A stretch of DNA of 64,000 nucleotides from Nocardia amamiensis (GCF_015477605.1 NZ_JADLQX010000004.1:284154-348153), one strand, 5' to 3'. Shown: positions 39,826 to 49,458, counted from the stretch's first letter. Notes: generated by a model from the letters alone, not told the origin. Numbers and translations are program-made.

Positions 39826-41232
39826 TCAATGCTCAAGCAGCGCAAGGCATTCGACGTGGTGCGTCGCCGGGAACGCGTCGAACGCGCGCAGATCGGCGAG
39901 CCGGTAGCCCGCCGCCTGGTACAACCCGAGGTCGCGGGCGAACGCCGCCGGGTCGCATCCGACGTGGACGATCCGCGCCGGTCCGCTGGCCGTGACCGGG
40001 CCGACCACCTCCTTGCCCGCACCAGCGCGCGGCGGATCGAGCACCACCATGTCCGGCGCTGCCGCGCCGACATGCTCCACCACCCAGCGCTCCACCCGCT
40101 GGGTGCGCAACTCCACCCAGGGCAGATCGCGCAGCGCCGCGGCACCGTCCGCGACCGCGGATCGCGCGGATTCCACCCCGAGCACCACGCCGGTCCGGCC
40201 GACCTGCTCGGCTAGGCGCGCGGCGAAAACACCCGCACCGCTGTAGAGATCCCAGGCCCGCCCGCCGGGGCCGAGTCCCGACCACTCCGCGACCAGATCC
40301 GAATATCGTTGCGCCGCGCCCCGGTGCGCCTGCCAGAAACCGGTCGCCGCGATCTCCCACCGACGGCCCGCCACGTACTCGACCGCGCGGCCACTGCCCG
40401 CGAACACCCATTCCTCACGTGCCGCGTGCACGGCAGCCCGCCGCGCGGAGGCGTCGCGCCGTTCGTCGCGCCGGGTGAGCCCCGCTGCCTCGCCGCCTCG
40501 CCGATCGGAGCCGCGCCGGTCACCGCGGCGATCGCGGCCGTGCGGCCGGTCACGCCGCCTGGAGCCGTCCCGCCGGTCGCTGCCGCCTGGGCCACGCCGG
40601 TCGCCGCGGCTGCCGACTCCCGGCTCCGCCGCGGGCGCCAGCTCGACGATGTGCCGGATGCCGTCGCCGTCCACCGCGATCACCAGATCGGCTCCCGGCG
40701 TCCAATGCCTATCCGCGATACCCTCCAGCGCCCCCGCGACGGGTTGCGGGCATCGCAGATCCGCGATCACGTCGGTGCTGCGATATCGGTGCACGCCGGC
40801 ACGGCCCCGTTCGTCCACCGCGAGCCGCACCCGGGTGCGCCACCCGCCGATTGTCTCGCCGGACTCGATCGGCTCCACCAGCACCTCGCGCTCGATCCCG
40901 GCCACCCGGCGCAGTTGTTCGGCCACCACCGTGGCTTTCAGCGCGCGCTGGGCCGACGGCGTGGCGAAGGAGAAATCACAACATCCGGCGCCACCCGGAC
41001 CGGATACCGGGCAGGTTGGGGCCACCCGGTCCGGTGACGCCTCGAGCACCTCGACGGCGTCGGCCCGGCAGTACGAGCCGCCCCGGTCCTCGGTGACCCG
41101 GGCCCGCACCAGTTCACCGGGCAGCCCGTGCCGGACGAACATCACACGCCCCTCGTGCCGTGCGACACAGAAGCCGCCGTGCCCCGGCGGCCCGAGCCGC
41201 ACCTCGAACGTGCTTGTCCGCCAATCACTCAT
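39826..41232 (-). CDS. TrmA/RlmCD-type class I SAM-dependent RNA methyltransferase
   Basis: 468 residues. An N-terminal TRAM-like domain (GGFCVARHEGRVMFVRHGL), cysteines C74, C84, C85 and C161 in an Fe-S-type arrangement, a SAM site (AWDLYSGAGVFAARLA), the DPPRAG motif and the catalytic cysteine in IVHVGCDPAAFARDL. It methylates uridine-C5 in rRNA or tRNA; the exact target cannot be told. Odd: residues about 208-265 are an Arg/Gly/Asp-rich stretch (RGDRRGPGGSDRRDGSR and onward) inserted between the central domain and the Rossmann fold. Confidence 0.9.
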   Translation of the reverse strand: MSDWRTSTFEVRLGPPGHGGFCVARHEGRVMFVRHGLPGELVRARVTEDRGGSYCRADAVEVLEASPDRVAPTCPVSGPGGAGCCDFSFATPSAQRALKATVVAEQLRRVAGIEREVLVEPIESGETIGGWRTRVRLAVDERGRAGVHRYRSTDVIADLRCPQPVAGALEGIADRHWTPGADLVIAVDGDGIRHIVELAPAAEPGVGSRGDRRGPGGSDRRDGSRRRDRPHGRDRRGDRRGSDRRGGEAAGLTRRDERRDASARRAAVHAAREEWVFAGSGRAVEYVAGRRWEIAATGFWQAHRGAAQRYSDLVAEWSGLGPGGRAWDLYSGAGVFAARLAEQVGRTGVVLGVESARSAVADGAAALRDLPWVELRTQRVERWVVEHVGAAAPDMVVLDPPRAGAGKEVVGPVTASGPARIVHVGCDPAAFARDLGLYQAAGYRLADLRAFDAFPATHHVECLALLEH

Positions 41233-41251
41233 CCGGAATGCTCCATGGACG

Positions 41252-43249
41252 TCATGTCCGATCCTCGTACCCGCGCCGCACCGCGCCAGGGGCGTTCACC
41301 ACCCCGGGTACCCGCGCCCGCGCGGACGAACTCAGCTGCCACGGCACACTGGTCACCATCACACCCGGCTCGAACAGCAACCTGCCCTTCAGCCGCAGCG
41401 CGCTCTGGTTGTGCAGCACCTGCTCCCACCAGTGGCCGACCACGTACTCGGGGATGAACACCGTCACCACGTCGCGCGGGGCGTCCTTGCGTATCCGCTT
41501 GACGTAGTCGAGCACCGGCTTGGTGATCTCCCGGTACGGCGATTCGATCACCTTCAGCGGCACCGTGATGTCGCTGTTCTCCCACTCCCGCACCAGCGCC
41601 CTGGTATCGGCCTCGTCCACGTTCACCGTCACCGCCTCCAATGTGTCGGGGCGGGTGGCGCGGGCATAGGCCAGTGCCCGGCGGGTGGGCAGGTGCAGCC
41701 GGGAGACCAGCACGATGGAGTGCGAGCGGCTGGGCAGCACGCCGTCCCACTCGTGCTCGTCCAGCTCACGCGCGACCGAGTCGTAGTGCCTGCGAATCAT
41801 CTTCATGACCACGAAGATCGCGACCATGGTGAAGATGGCGATGTAGGCGCCGGCGAAGAACTTCGTGATCAGCACGATCACCAGCACCGCGCCGGTCGCG
41901 CTGAGACCGACCGCGTTGATCACGCGCGACCGCTTCATCCGCGCGCGCTGCCCCGGGTCGGTCTCGGTGCGCAGCAGACGCGTCCAGTGGCGCAGCATGC
42001 CGGTCTGGCTGAGCACGAACGAAACGAATACACCGACGATGTAGAGCTGGATCAGCTTGGTCACCTCGGCGCCGAACAGCACCACGAACGCGATGGCCGC
42101 GCCGGAGAGGAACAGGATGCCGTTGCTGAACGCCAGCCGGTCGCCTCTGGTGTGCAGCTGCCGGGGCAGGTAGCGATCCTGCGCCAGGATCGAGCCGAGC
42201 ACCGGGAACCCGTTGAACGCGGTGTTCGCGGCGAGCACGAGGATCAGCGCGGTCACCGTGGTGATGAAGAAGAATCCGAGCGGGAAACCCTGGAACACGG
42301 TATCGGCGAGCTGGGCGATGAGCGTCTTCTGCTGGTAGTCGTCCGGTGCGCCGATCAGATCGGAGACATTGTGCGCGTAGACGATTCCGATCTTCTGGGC
42401 CAGGATGATCATGCCGAGGAACAGCACGATCGCGATGACCCCCAGCATCAGCAGCGTGGTGGCGGCATTGCGTGACTTGGGTTTGCGGAACGCGGGGACA
42501 CCGTTGCTGATCGCCTCCACACCGGTCAGCGCGGCGCAGCCGGAGGAGAACGCGCGCGCGATGAGGAAGACGAACGCCAGGCCGTAGAGATGCTCGTGCT
42601 CGGCCAACTCGAAACCGGCCGATTCGGCGCGCAGGTCCTCGCCGAGCACGAAGATCCGGAACAGGCCCCAGCCGAGCATGACGAACATGCCCGCGATGAA
42701 CGCGTAGGTCGGAATCGCGAAGGTGGTGCCCGATTCCCGCACCCCGCGCAGGTTCATCGCGGTGAGCGCGGCGATGGCCACGACCGCGAACAGCACCTTG
42801 TGGGTGGCGACGAACGGTATGGCCGAACCGATGTTGGACGCGGCCGAGGAAATCGACACCGCCACGGTGAGCACGTAGTCGACCAGCAGCGCGCTGCCGA
42901 CGGTCAAACCCGCGGTGGGTCCGAGGTTGGTCGTGGCGACCTCGTAGTCGCCGCCCCCCGACGGGTAGGCGTGCACGTTCTGCCGGTAGCTGGCCACCAC
43001 CACCGCCATCACGAAGGCGACCGCGAGGCCGACCCACGGTGCGTACAGGTACGCCGAGATGCCTGCGGCCGACAGAACGAGGAAGATTTCTTCGGGGGCG
43101 TAGGCGACCGACGACATGGCGTCGGAGGCGAATACCGGGAGCGCGATTCGCTTCGGCAGCAAGGTGTGACCGAGCGAGTCACTGCGGAAAGGCCTGCCCA
43201 GCAGCACTCGCTTCGCTGCCGTCGTCAACTTGGACACTGGAGCGAGCAT
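41252..43249 (-). CDS. APC-family amino acid/cation permease
   Basis: 665 residues with about 12 membrane helices starting after an N-terminal LLGRPFRSDSLGHTLLPKR segment; FASDAMSSVAYAPEEIFLVL and YPSGGGDYEVATTNLGP are typical of this APC subfamily (related to KimA-type potassium importers). The C-terminal 170 residues are soluble. It is divergent from the CeoB/CeoC genes, and a role in potassium uptake together with them is plausible inference. Start ATG 43249 or GTG 43237. Confidence 0.88.
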   Translation of the reverse strand: MLAPVSKLTTAAKRVLLGRPFRSDSLGHTLLPKRIALPVFASDAMSSVAYAPEEIFLVLSAAGISAYLYAPWVGLAVAFVMAVVVASYRQNVHAYPSGGGDYEVATTNLGPTAGLTVGSALLVDYVLTVAVSISSAASNIGSAIPFVATHKVLFAVVAIAALTAMNLRGVRESGTTFAIPTYAFIAGMFVMLGWGLFRIFVLGEDLRAESAGFELAEHEHLYGLAFVFLIARAFSSGCAALTGVEAISNGVPAFRKPKSRNAATTLLMLGVIAIVLFLGMIILAQKIGIVYAHNVSDLIGAPDDYQQKTLIAQLADTVFQGFPLGFFFITTVTALILVLAANTAFNGFPVLGSILAQDRYLPRQLHTRGDRLAFSNGILFLSGAAIAFVVLFGAEVTKLIQLYIVGVFVSFVLSQTGMLRHWTRLLRTETDPGQRARMKRSRVINAVGLSATGAVLVIVLITKFFAGAYIAIFTMVAIFVVMKMIRRHYDSVARELDEHEWDGVLPSRSHSIVLVSRLHLPTRRALAYARATRPDTLEAVTVNVDEADTRALVREWENSDITVPLKVIESPYREITKPVLDYVKRIRKDAPRDVVTVFIPEYVVGHWWEQVLHNQSALRLKGRLLFEPGVMVTSVPWQLSSSARARVPGVVNAPGAVRRGYEDRT

Positions 43250-43398
43250 AGGCCCCCGCACGGTGGATCGCGCGCGTGGCTCGCAGGTTTGCTCGGCGGC
43301 TGGAGGGGGAACGTGGCCGGTGGAATCATTCGACGGGTAGCGTTCGACCGAACGGCAGAGCAGACCGAACACCATGGTTCCAGGAACGAGGTTGCACG

Positions 43399-44064
43399 GT
43401 GTACGTAGTGATCATGGGGTGCGGGCGCGTCGGCTCCTCGCTCGCCCATGCCTTGGTCCGCATAGGTCACGAGGTCACCGTGATCGACCGGGACTCCAGT
43501 GCGTTTCTGCGCCTCGGCTCCGACTTCCCCGGCAATCGGGTGACCGGCGTCGGATTCGATCGAGATGTGCTGATCAGCGCCGGAATCGAACGGGCGGACG
43601 CGTTCGCGGCCGTCTCCTCAGGCGACAACTCCAACATCATCTCCGCGCGGGTCGCCAGGGAGATGTTCGGCGTGCAGCGCGTCGTCGCCCGGATCTACGA
43701 CGCCAAACGCGCGGCCGTCTACGAGCGCCTCGGCATCCCGACCATCGCCACGGTGCCGTGGACCACCGACCGCTTCCTGCGCGCGCTCATCGGCGACTCC
43801 AGCACCACCACGTGGCGTGATCCCACCGGCACGGTTGCTGTGACTCAACTGACGCTGCACGAAGAGTGGTACGGCCGCACGGTCCGCGACCTGCAGCAGA
43901 CCATCGCGGCGAGGGTCGCGTTCATCATCCGTTTCGGCCAGGGATTGCTGCCCGACAGCAAGACCATCGTCCAGGCCGACGACATCGTCTACGTGGCCGC
44001 GACATCCGGCACGGTGGGCGAGGCCGTCGCCCTGGCCGCGAAGCCCCCAGCGAGCGAGGACTGA
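43399..44064 (+). CDS. ceoB: TrkA-type RCK protein CeoB
   Basis: 221 residues from GTG 43399 (GAGG upstream). An N-terminal Rossmann NAD-binding fold (MYVVIMGCGRVGSSLAHAL) with acidic VIDRDSSAF, and a C-terminal RCK-C domain. It is a cytosolic regulatory subunit of Trk/Ktr potassium uptake. Paired with ceoC three bases later, as in M. tuberculosis Rv2691-Rv2692. Confidence 0.93.
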   Translation: MYVVIMGCGRVGSSLAHALVRIGHEVTVIDRDSSAFLRLGSDFPGNRVTGVGFDRDVLISAGIERADAFAAVSSGDNSNIISARVAREMFGVQRVVARIYDAKRAAVYERLGIPTIATVPWTTDRFLRALIGDSSTTTWRDPTGTVAVTQLTLHEEWYGRTVRDLQQTIAARVAFIIRFGQGLLPDSKTIVQADDIVYVAATSGTVGEAVALAAKPPASED

Positions 44065-44066
44065 AC

Positions 44067-44738
44067 ATGAAAGTGGCCATCGCCGGAGCAGGCGCCGTCG
44101 GCCGATCGATCGCCAGGGAGCTCCTGCGCGCCGGGCACCGGGTGATGCTGTTGGAGCGTCAGCTCGAGCACATCGACTCCGAGGCGATCCCGGACGCGGT
44201 CTGGGTGCACGCCGACGCGTGCGAGCTGGCGCTGCTCGAGCAGGCCGGGCTGGAGACCTACGAGGTGGTCATCGCGGCCACGGGCGACGACAAGACGAAC
44301 GTGGTGCACAGCCTGCTGGCCAAGACCGAGTTCGGGGTGCGCCGGGTGGTTGCCCGGGTGAACGATCCGCGCAACGAATGGCTCTTCGACGCCTCGTGGG
44401 GTGTGGACGTCGCGGTGTCAACGCCCCGGCTGCTGGCCTCGCTGGTCGAGGAAGCGGTGTCGGTCGGGGATCTGGTGCGCCTGATGACGCTGCGCCAGGG
44501 CCAGGCGAACCTGGTGGAGATGACGCTGCCCGCGGACACCGCGCTGGCGGGCAAGCCGGTGCGCGCGCTCACCCTGCCGCGCGACGCCGCCCTCGTGACG
44601 ATCCTGCGCGGCGGACGAGTGATCGTGCCGCAGCCGGACGACCCGTTCGAGGGCGACGACGAACTGCTGTTCGTGACTTCGGTGGAAGCCGAGGAAGACC
44701 TCCGGCTCGAGCTCGCCAACCACGGCATCAGGCCATAA
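44067..44738 (+). CDS. ceoC: TrkA-type RCK protein CeoC
   Basis: 223 residues. Rossmann motif MKVAIAGAGAVGRSIARELL, acidic LLERQLEHID, and a C-terminal RCK-C domain with PADTALAGKPVRALTLP. It partners CeoB in potassium-channel gating. The stop of ceoB is 2 bases before its ATG, so the two are cotranscribed. Confidence 0.93.
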   Translation: MKVAIAGAGAVGRSIARELLRAGHRVMLLERQLEHIDSEAIPDAVWVHADACELALLEQAGLETYEVVIAATGDDKTNVVHSLLAKTEFGVRRVVARVNDPRNEWLFDASWGVDVAVSTPRLLASLVEEAVSVGDLVRLMTLRQGQANLVEMTLPADTALAGKPVRALTLPRDAALVTILRGGRVIVPQPDDPFEGDDELLFVTSVEAEEDLRLELANHGIRP

Positions 44739-44783
44739 CCCTCCGATACGGCCGATGCGTCCTCGGCGGAGCACCGCCGGGGA

Positions 44784-45410
44784 TTACGCGGCCAGCTTCA
44801 GCTCCGCGCGCAGCTTGTTCAGCGCGCGGTGCTGCATAACCCGGACCACGCCCGGGCTGGTACCGATGGCCTCTGCGGTCTGCGCCGCCGACCAACCGAG
44901 CACGATGCGCATCACCAGCACCTCGCGGTGCGCCGGCGCCAGCACTTTCATCAGTTCCCTTGTGGCGCTGCGGCGTTCGGAGGCCAGCGCCCACTCCTCG
45001 GGTCCGGCGGCGGAGGACGCGGAATCCGGGACGTCGGCCACCGGGTAGGCGGGGTGCTGCTGGGAGCGGCGGAACGCGTCGGCGACCTTGTTGGCCGCGA
45101 TGCCGTAGACGAACGCCAGGAACGACTTGCCCTGGTCGCGGTAGCGCGGGATGGCGTTGACGGTGGCGATGAGGATCTCCTGCACCACGTCGTCGGCGGT
45201 GACCTGCAGATGGGCGGTATTGCCCAGGCGCGCACCGCAGTAGCGCCGCACCAGCGGGTGCACGACCCGGATGATCTCGGCGACCGCTTGGCGGTCCCCC
45301 GCAGCCGCCGGACCGATCAGCTTGTCCAGCTCGGCCGATACCCGGCGGCTCTCCGAGAGAGCGGGGTTGTGGTTCTTGGGCAGCGCCGCGATGTTGTGCT
45401 CGGTAGCCAC
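44784..45410 (-). CDS. shbA: SigD/ShbA-type RNA polymerase sigma factor
   Basis: 208 residues. Region 2 is clear (VTADDVVQEILIATVNAIPR, FLAFVYGIAANKVADAFRRS) and region 4 follows (LAPAHREVLVMRIVLGWSAA, QTAEAIGTSPGVVRVMQHRA). It resembles mycobacterial SigD and Streptomyces ShbA. In Streptomyces ShbA drives expression of the principal sigma factor gene; whether that holds here is inference. No anti-sigma factor is adjacent. ATG 45410. It sits as an insertion between ceoC and the DUF3159 gene. Confidence 0.88.
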   Translation of the reverse strand: MATEHNIAALPKNHNPALSESRRVSAELDKLIGPAAAGDRQAVAEIIRVVHPLVRRYCGARLGNTAHLQVTADDVVQEILIATVNAIPRYRDQGKSFLAFVYGIAANKVADAFRRSQQHPAYPVADVPDSASSAAGPEEWALASERRSATRELMKVLAPAHREVLVMRIVLGWSAAQTAEAIGTSPGVVRVMQHRALNKLRAELKLAA

Positions 45411-45576
45411 GTCCGAGTCCTTCCTTGCCGATCCAGTGCGTATTTGCGATACGCATAGATCGTCTGACGAACTCGGGACGGCAACCAGGCACCCCAGGGT
45501 GGGTTACCGCCCACCTCGGCGGTGGTAGTTCCCCCACCCCTTCGGGATTCGCCGGTCGGCGGCAGAAAGTTAACGC

Positions 45577-46266
45577 TCAGGCGGATCCGGCGGCGGCCGC
45601 CGTCTTGGTGGGCAGATGGCCCGCGCGGCGCACCGCCCAGATGGTGACGCCCAGCGCGACGGCCGTCAGCGGCCAGCCCATCGCGATGCGGGCGACCGCG
45701 AGCCAGCCGGTCCGGTCGGTGTCGTAGAGCTGCGACTGCACCAGGTAGCGGGCGCCGAAGACGAGGACCCAGGTGGCGGTGGCCAGGTCGTAGAGGCGCA
45801 CGAGCCGGGGATCAGACCGCCAGTCGGAGCCGTGACCGTTCAGGACACCCCAGATCACGCCGACCAGCGGCCTCCGGATCAGGATCGAGCCCAGGAACAC
45901 CCCGGCGTACACCAGGCTGGTGTAGATGCCGAAGAGGAAGAACCCCTTGGCCTCCCCCATCCGGTAGGCGATGAAAGCACAGACGCCGACGCCGAGGAAC
46001 CCGGAGATGGCGGGCTGGACGGGACTGCGGCGCACCAAGCGCCAGACCAGGATCGCGGCGGCCACGCCGAGCGCCGCCCAGATCGCGGCGGTCAGCCCGG
46101 CGACACTGTTCACGGGGACGAACACGACAACCGGCAGTGTCGAGTAGATCAGGCCGCTGAAGCCGCCCAGTTGTTCCAGGAGGGTCTGCTCGGCACGTTC
46201 CTCGTCACGGCCGAGGCCGAGCCCGGTGCGATCGCCTGAGCCTGCGTTGTCGTCGCTCGATGGCAT
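45577..46266 (-). CDS. DUF3159-family membrane protein
   Basis: 229 residues with about five hydrophobic segments (for example GLIYSTLPVVVFVPVNSVAG and FFLFGIYTSLVYAGVFLGSI). The blocks QLGGFSGLIYSTLP and RRPLVGVIWGVLNG are typical of DUF3159, equivalent to Rv2693c. Function unknown. It starts 3 bases after the OB-fold gene. Confidence 0.88.
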   Translation of the reverse strand: MPSSDDNAGSGDRTGLGLGRDEERAEQTLLEQLGGFSGLIYSTLPVVVFVPVNSVAGLTAAIWAALGVAAAILVWRLVRRSPVQPAISGFLGVGVCAFIAYRMGEAKGFFLFGIYTSLVYAGVFLGSILIRRPLVGVIWGVLNGHGSDWRSDPRLVRLYDLATATWVLVFGARYLVQSQLYDTDRTGWLAVARIAMGWPLTAVALGVTIWAVRRAGHLPTKTAAAAGSA

Positions 46267-46269
46267 ACG

Positions 46270-46647
46270 TCAGCTGTTCCCGCGCAATTCGTAGTAGGGG
46301 TTGTAGATCACTTTGCGGCCGTCCCGGTCGCCCACCCGGCCACGGACCAGGATGCGCCGCCCCGGCTCGATGCCGGGAATGCGCCTGCGCCCGATCCAGA
46401 CCAAGGTGATGGCGTCGGTGCCGTCGAAGAACTCCGCCTGCACACTCGCGCCGGCGGACTTGGGACATGCTTCGACGCTTCGGAGCCTACCGAGCATGGT
46501 GGCCTCGTCACCGCGCCGACACTCCGACGCTCGGTGCGCTCCCGACGCCTCGGAAGTCTCGGCCAGCTCTTCGGCATCCAGCTGATCGATATCTTCGGTC
46601 AGCCTGCGGCCCAGACGTCGAAAATAACCTGAGGCTGCGGATGACAT
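46270..46647 (-). CDS. OB-fold nucleic-acid-binding domain protein
   Basis: 125 residues from ATG 46647. The C-terminal half carries an OB-fold pattern (GASVQAEFFDGTDAITLVW, GIEPGRRILVRGRVGDRDG) seen in the actinobacterial Rv2694c family. The N-terminal part is helical and acidic. It is probably cotranscribed with the DUF3159 gene. The longer open frame to 47238 is the antisense of the hydrolase gene. Function unknown. Confidence 0.85.
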   Translation of the reverse strand: MSSAASGYFRRLGRRLTEDIDQLDAEELAETSEASGAHRASECRRGDEATMLGRLRSVEACPKSAGASVQAEFFDGTDAITLVWIGRRRIPGIEPGRRILVRGRVGDRDGRKVIYNPYYELRGNS

Positions 46648-46779
46648 TGTGCACGCTCTCCTGCATAGAGCAGATGGCGTGGGTCGCACACCATCGTGGA
46701 TGGTTCCAACCGCACGGCCTGCTGAGGCCGTACACCGCCACTGTAGATGGGCTGGGCGCCCCCCGCTACGCTCGGACCG

Positions 46780-47475
46780 GTGTTCGACTCCCCACTTCCG
46801 GCTCGCGTGGTGGCGCTGCCCGGCACCGGATCCGACGCCGATTTCGCCCGGCGCGCCTTCGGCCCCGCCAGCGCGGCGCGCGGTCTCGACTTCGTCGCGG
46901 TGGAACCGGATCCGCGCGGGGTGGTCGCGAGCTGCCGGGCCGGATTGGCGGCGGCGGCGCGGTCGGGGCCGGTCCTCGCCGCGGGGATCTCGCTGGGTGC
47001 GGCGATCGCGCTGGAGTGGGCGGCCGACCACCCGGATCATGTGGTCGGGGTCGTCGCGGCGCTGCCCGCCTGGACCGGCCCCGACACCGCGACGTGTCCG
47101 GCCGCGCTCAGCGCCGCGGCGACCGCCGCGCAGCTGCGCGCCGACGGCCTGGCGGTGGTACTCGACCGTATGCGGGCGAGCAGCCCGCAGTGGCTGGCGG
47201 AAGCGCTGACCCAATCCTGGCGTGCGCAATGGCCGCACCTACCGGCCGCGCTGGAAGAGGCCGCCGACTACAAATGGCCGGATGCCGAGCGGCTGGCCAC
47301 CTTCGAGCTGCCGATCGCCGTGGTCACCGCGGTCGACGACCCGGTACATCCGGTGGCGGTGGCCGAGGAGTGGGCCGCGCTGGCCCCGCACGCACAACTG
47401 CACCGGATCACCTTGGACGAACTGGGCGCGGATCCCGCGATCCTCGGGCATACCGGAATCGGCGCCTTCGGCTGA
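46780..47475 (+). CDS. Alpha/beta hydrolase
   Basis: 231 residues from GTG 46780. The fold is shown by RVVALPGTGSDADF, nucleophile AAGISLGAAIALEWAA, acid VTAVDDPVHPV and C-terminal GHTGIGAFG. Equivalent in order to Rv2695. Substrate unknown; no signal peptide. Confidence 0.83.
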   Translation: MFDSPLPARVVALPGTGSDADFARRAFGPASAARGLDFVAVEPDPRGVVASCRAGLAAAARSGPVLAAGISLGAAIALEWAADHPDHVVGVVAALPAWTGPDTATCPAALSAAATAAQLRADGLAVVLDRMRASSPQWLAEALTQSWRAQWPHLPAALEEAADYKWPDAERLATFELPIAVVTAVDDPVHPVAVAEEWAALAPHAQLHRITLDELGADPAILGHTGIGAFG

Positions 47476-47497
47476 GTTCCCGGCCGGGCCGGCCCGC

Positions 47498-48364
47498 TCA
47501 GTTCAGGCCGAGCTGCTGCATAGCCGACCCGTCCGCGCCGCGGCGAGGCCCCTCCGGCATGCGCGGCAGCACCGGCTGCGCCCCGGTCTGCGCCGCGGTT
47601 TGCGCGGCCATCGCCTGCTGCTGGGCTTGCACCTGCTGCTGATGGGCCGCGGCCAGTTGCTCGGCCAACTGCTGCGGCAGCACCACCGGCAGCGGGTCAC
47701 GCACCGGCAGCGGATCCTCGCCGCGCCGCACCACCGTGTCGCTGAGGATGGCCCGCGCCGCCTTGACCAGCGGGCTGCCGTCGTTCGCAGCGCCGGAAGG
47801 GCCCGCGGCGACCAGACGCACCATCCAGCGGTAGCCGTCCACGCCGATGAAGCGCAGATCGGCGCCCTCGGTGAGCGCCAGCAGCTCCCGGCCCCACGGC
47901 CCGTTCTCCACCGAGACCCTGGCGCCGTCCTTGCGGAGCGAATCGGCCAGATCCGCGGCGACCAGGCGCCATTGGCCCGACGTCTTGGGCGCGGCATACG
48001 CCGCCACGGTGATCCGGCCGTGCTCGGTGGCCAAGTGCACCGCCTGTGGCTGGCCTTCCGGAGTCATCTCGACCTGCAGCTGGCCGCCGGGCGGGACGGG
48101 CAGCAGCACCGACCCGAGGTCGAGCCGCTGCTCGGACACGTCCTCCAGGAGTTCGGCGACCTCGTCGTAGTCGTACGGGCCGGGCTGGCCCCCGAGCGTG
48201 GGGGCATCGAAGTCCACGCCTTCGTACGAGCGCTCGTCCGTGGGGGCGTCGTCGTAGTAATCGTCGTCGTAGTCGGACTCGAAGTCCGCGTCGGCGTACT
48301 CGCCTGCGTCGTCGTACCGGTCGTCGGCGTACTGGTCCGACGACTTCTTTCGCTTTCCGAACAT
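47498..48364 (-). CDS. DUF3710-family conserved protein
   Basis: 288 residues. The N-terminus (MFGKRKKSS then a very acidic tyrosine-rich stretch to about residue 45) is disordered; the core with TLGGQPGPYDYDEV and GSVLLPVPPGGQLQVEM is the DUF3710 domain; the tail is Gln/Ala-rich. ATG 48364 is chosen: AGGAGG lies 10 bases upstream, whereas ATG 48373 overlaps the dut stop (ATGA) with no spacing. Equivalent to Rv2696c. Function unknown. Confidence 0.87.
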   Translation of the reverse strand: MFGKRKKSSDQYADDRYDDAGEYADADFESDYDDDYYDDAPTDERSYEGVDFDAPTLGGQPGPYDYDEVAELLEDVSEQRLDLGSVLLPVPPGGQLQVEMTPEGQPQAVHLATEHGRITVAAYAAPKTSGQWRLVAADLADSLRKDGARVSVENGPWGRELLALTEGADLRFIGVDGYRWMVRLVAAGPSGAANDGSPLVKAARAILSDTVVRRGEDPLPVRDPLPVVLPQQLAEQLAAAHQQQVQAQQQAMAAQTAAQTGAQPVLPRMPEGPRRGADGSAMQQLGLN

Positions 48365-48369
48365 TCCCG

Positions 48370-48870
48370 TCATGCCTCCTTGCCGGTCGCCCGGCCCGCC
48401 CCGTTCGTGTGCGCGGTCAGGCTCGCGTGACCGCCGCTGGAGCCGTAGCCGCCCGCCCCACGGGTCGTCTCGTCGAGCGAGTCGACCTCCACGAAATCCA
48501 CCAGCTCCACGCGCTGCACCAGCAATTGCGCGATCCGGTCGCCGCGCCGCAATTCGATCGGCGTGCGCGGGTCGTGATTGATCAGGCACACCTTGATCTC
48601 GCCCCGATACCCCGCATCCACCGTGCCAGGGGTGTTCACCACCGACAGGCCCGTCTTGGCCGCCAGACCCGAGCGCGGATGGATCAGGCCGACCGTGCCG
48701 GCCGGCAGCGCGACGGCGACACCGGTGCCGACCAGCACCCGCTCCCCCGGCTCCAGGATGACGTCCTGCGTGGTGCACAGATCCACGCCCGCGTCGCCCG
48801 CATGGGCACGCGTGGGCACGGGGATGCCGGGGTCCAGCCGCAGCAAGGGTATGGGTGAAAGTGCGCTCAC
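48370..48870 (-). CDS. dut: dUTP diphosphatase
   Basis: 166 residues with all five dUTPase motifs: [48 protein letters not shown] and [10 protein letters not shown]. It hydrolyses dUTP to dUMP, keeping uracil out of DNA and feeding dTMP synthesis. GTG 48870 start. Translationally linked to the DUF3710 gene downstream. Confidence 0.97.
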   Translation of the reverse strand: MSALSPIPLLRLDPGIPVPTRAHAGDAGVDLCTTQDVILEPGERVLVGTGVAVALPAGTVGLIHPRSGLAAKTGLSVVNTPGTVDAGYRGEIKVCLINHDPRTPIELRRGDRIAQLLVQRVELVDFVEVDSLDETTRGAGGYGSSGGHASLTAHTNGAGRATGKEA

Positions 48871-48922
48871 GGTGGACGAGCCTACGCGTAGGCTGTTTGC
48901 CCTCGTGACTTAGTGTTGACTC

Positions 48923-49435
48923 GTGTCGGACCAGCCCAATCCCGTGACCATGGACGAGAAGAAGCAGCCCGCGCTGGGCTACCGCGAGCGCCTGTGGGTG
49001 CCGCTGTGGTGGTGGCCGGTAGCGTTCGCCATCACGGGATTGCTCGCCGCGGAGATCCATATGGGCGCGCCGGGATTGCGTGCCTGGCTGCCTTACGTAG
49101 TGCTGTTCCCGGTCCCGGTCTGGGTCCTGCTGTGGCTGAGCCGCCACCGCGTGGAAGTGGCGCCCGACGCGACCGGCACGCCGGAGCTGCGCGCCGACCG
49201 CGCGCATCTACCGGTGAATTTCGTGGCCCGCGCGGCCACCGTCGCCCCCACCGCGAAGAGTGCGGCGCTGGGCCGCCAGCTCGACCCTGCCGCCTATGTC
49301 CAGCATCGCCCCTGGATCGGGCCGATGGTCTTACTCGTGCTCGACGACCCGGACGATCCGACGCCGTACTGGCTGGTCAGTACGCGACGGCCCGAACGGG
49401 TCCTTGCCGCGCTCGGTCTTCCGAGCGCGGGCTGA
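48923..49435 (+). CDS. DUF3093-family membrane protein
   Basis: 170 residues with two N-terminal membrane helices (VPLWWWPVAFAITGLLAAEI, WLPYVVLFPVPVWVLLWLS) and a soluble C-terminus containing YVQHRPWIGPMVLLVLDD. This matches DUF3093 and Rv2698 in order. Divergent from dut and convergent with the DUF4193 gene. Function unknown. Confidence 0.88.
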   Translation: MSDQPNPVTMDEKKQPALGYRERLWVPLWWWPVAFAITGLLAAEIHMGAPGLRAWLPYVVLFPVPVWVLLWLSRHRVEVAPDATGTPELRADRAHLPVNFVARAATVAPTAKSAALGRQLDPAAYVQHRPWIGPMVLLVLDDPDDPTPYWLVSTRRPERVLAALGLPSAG

Positions 49436-49458
49436 CACATTGTTCGATCTCGTCGAGA

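Noticed and set aside
47498..49207. Single 569-codon frame spanning DUF3710 and dut
   Set aside because: The DUF3710 gene has its own start at 48364 with a ribosome site; the upstream part is the dut gene read in the wrong frame.
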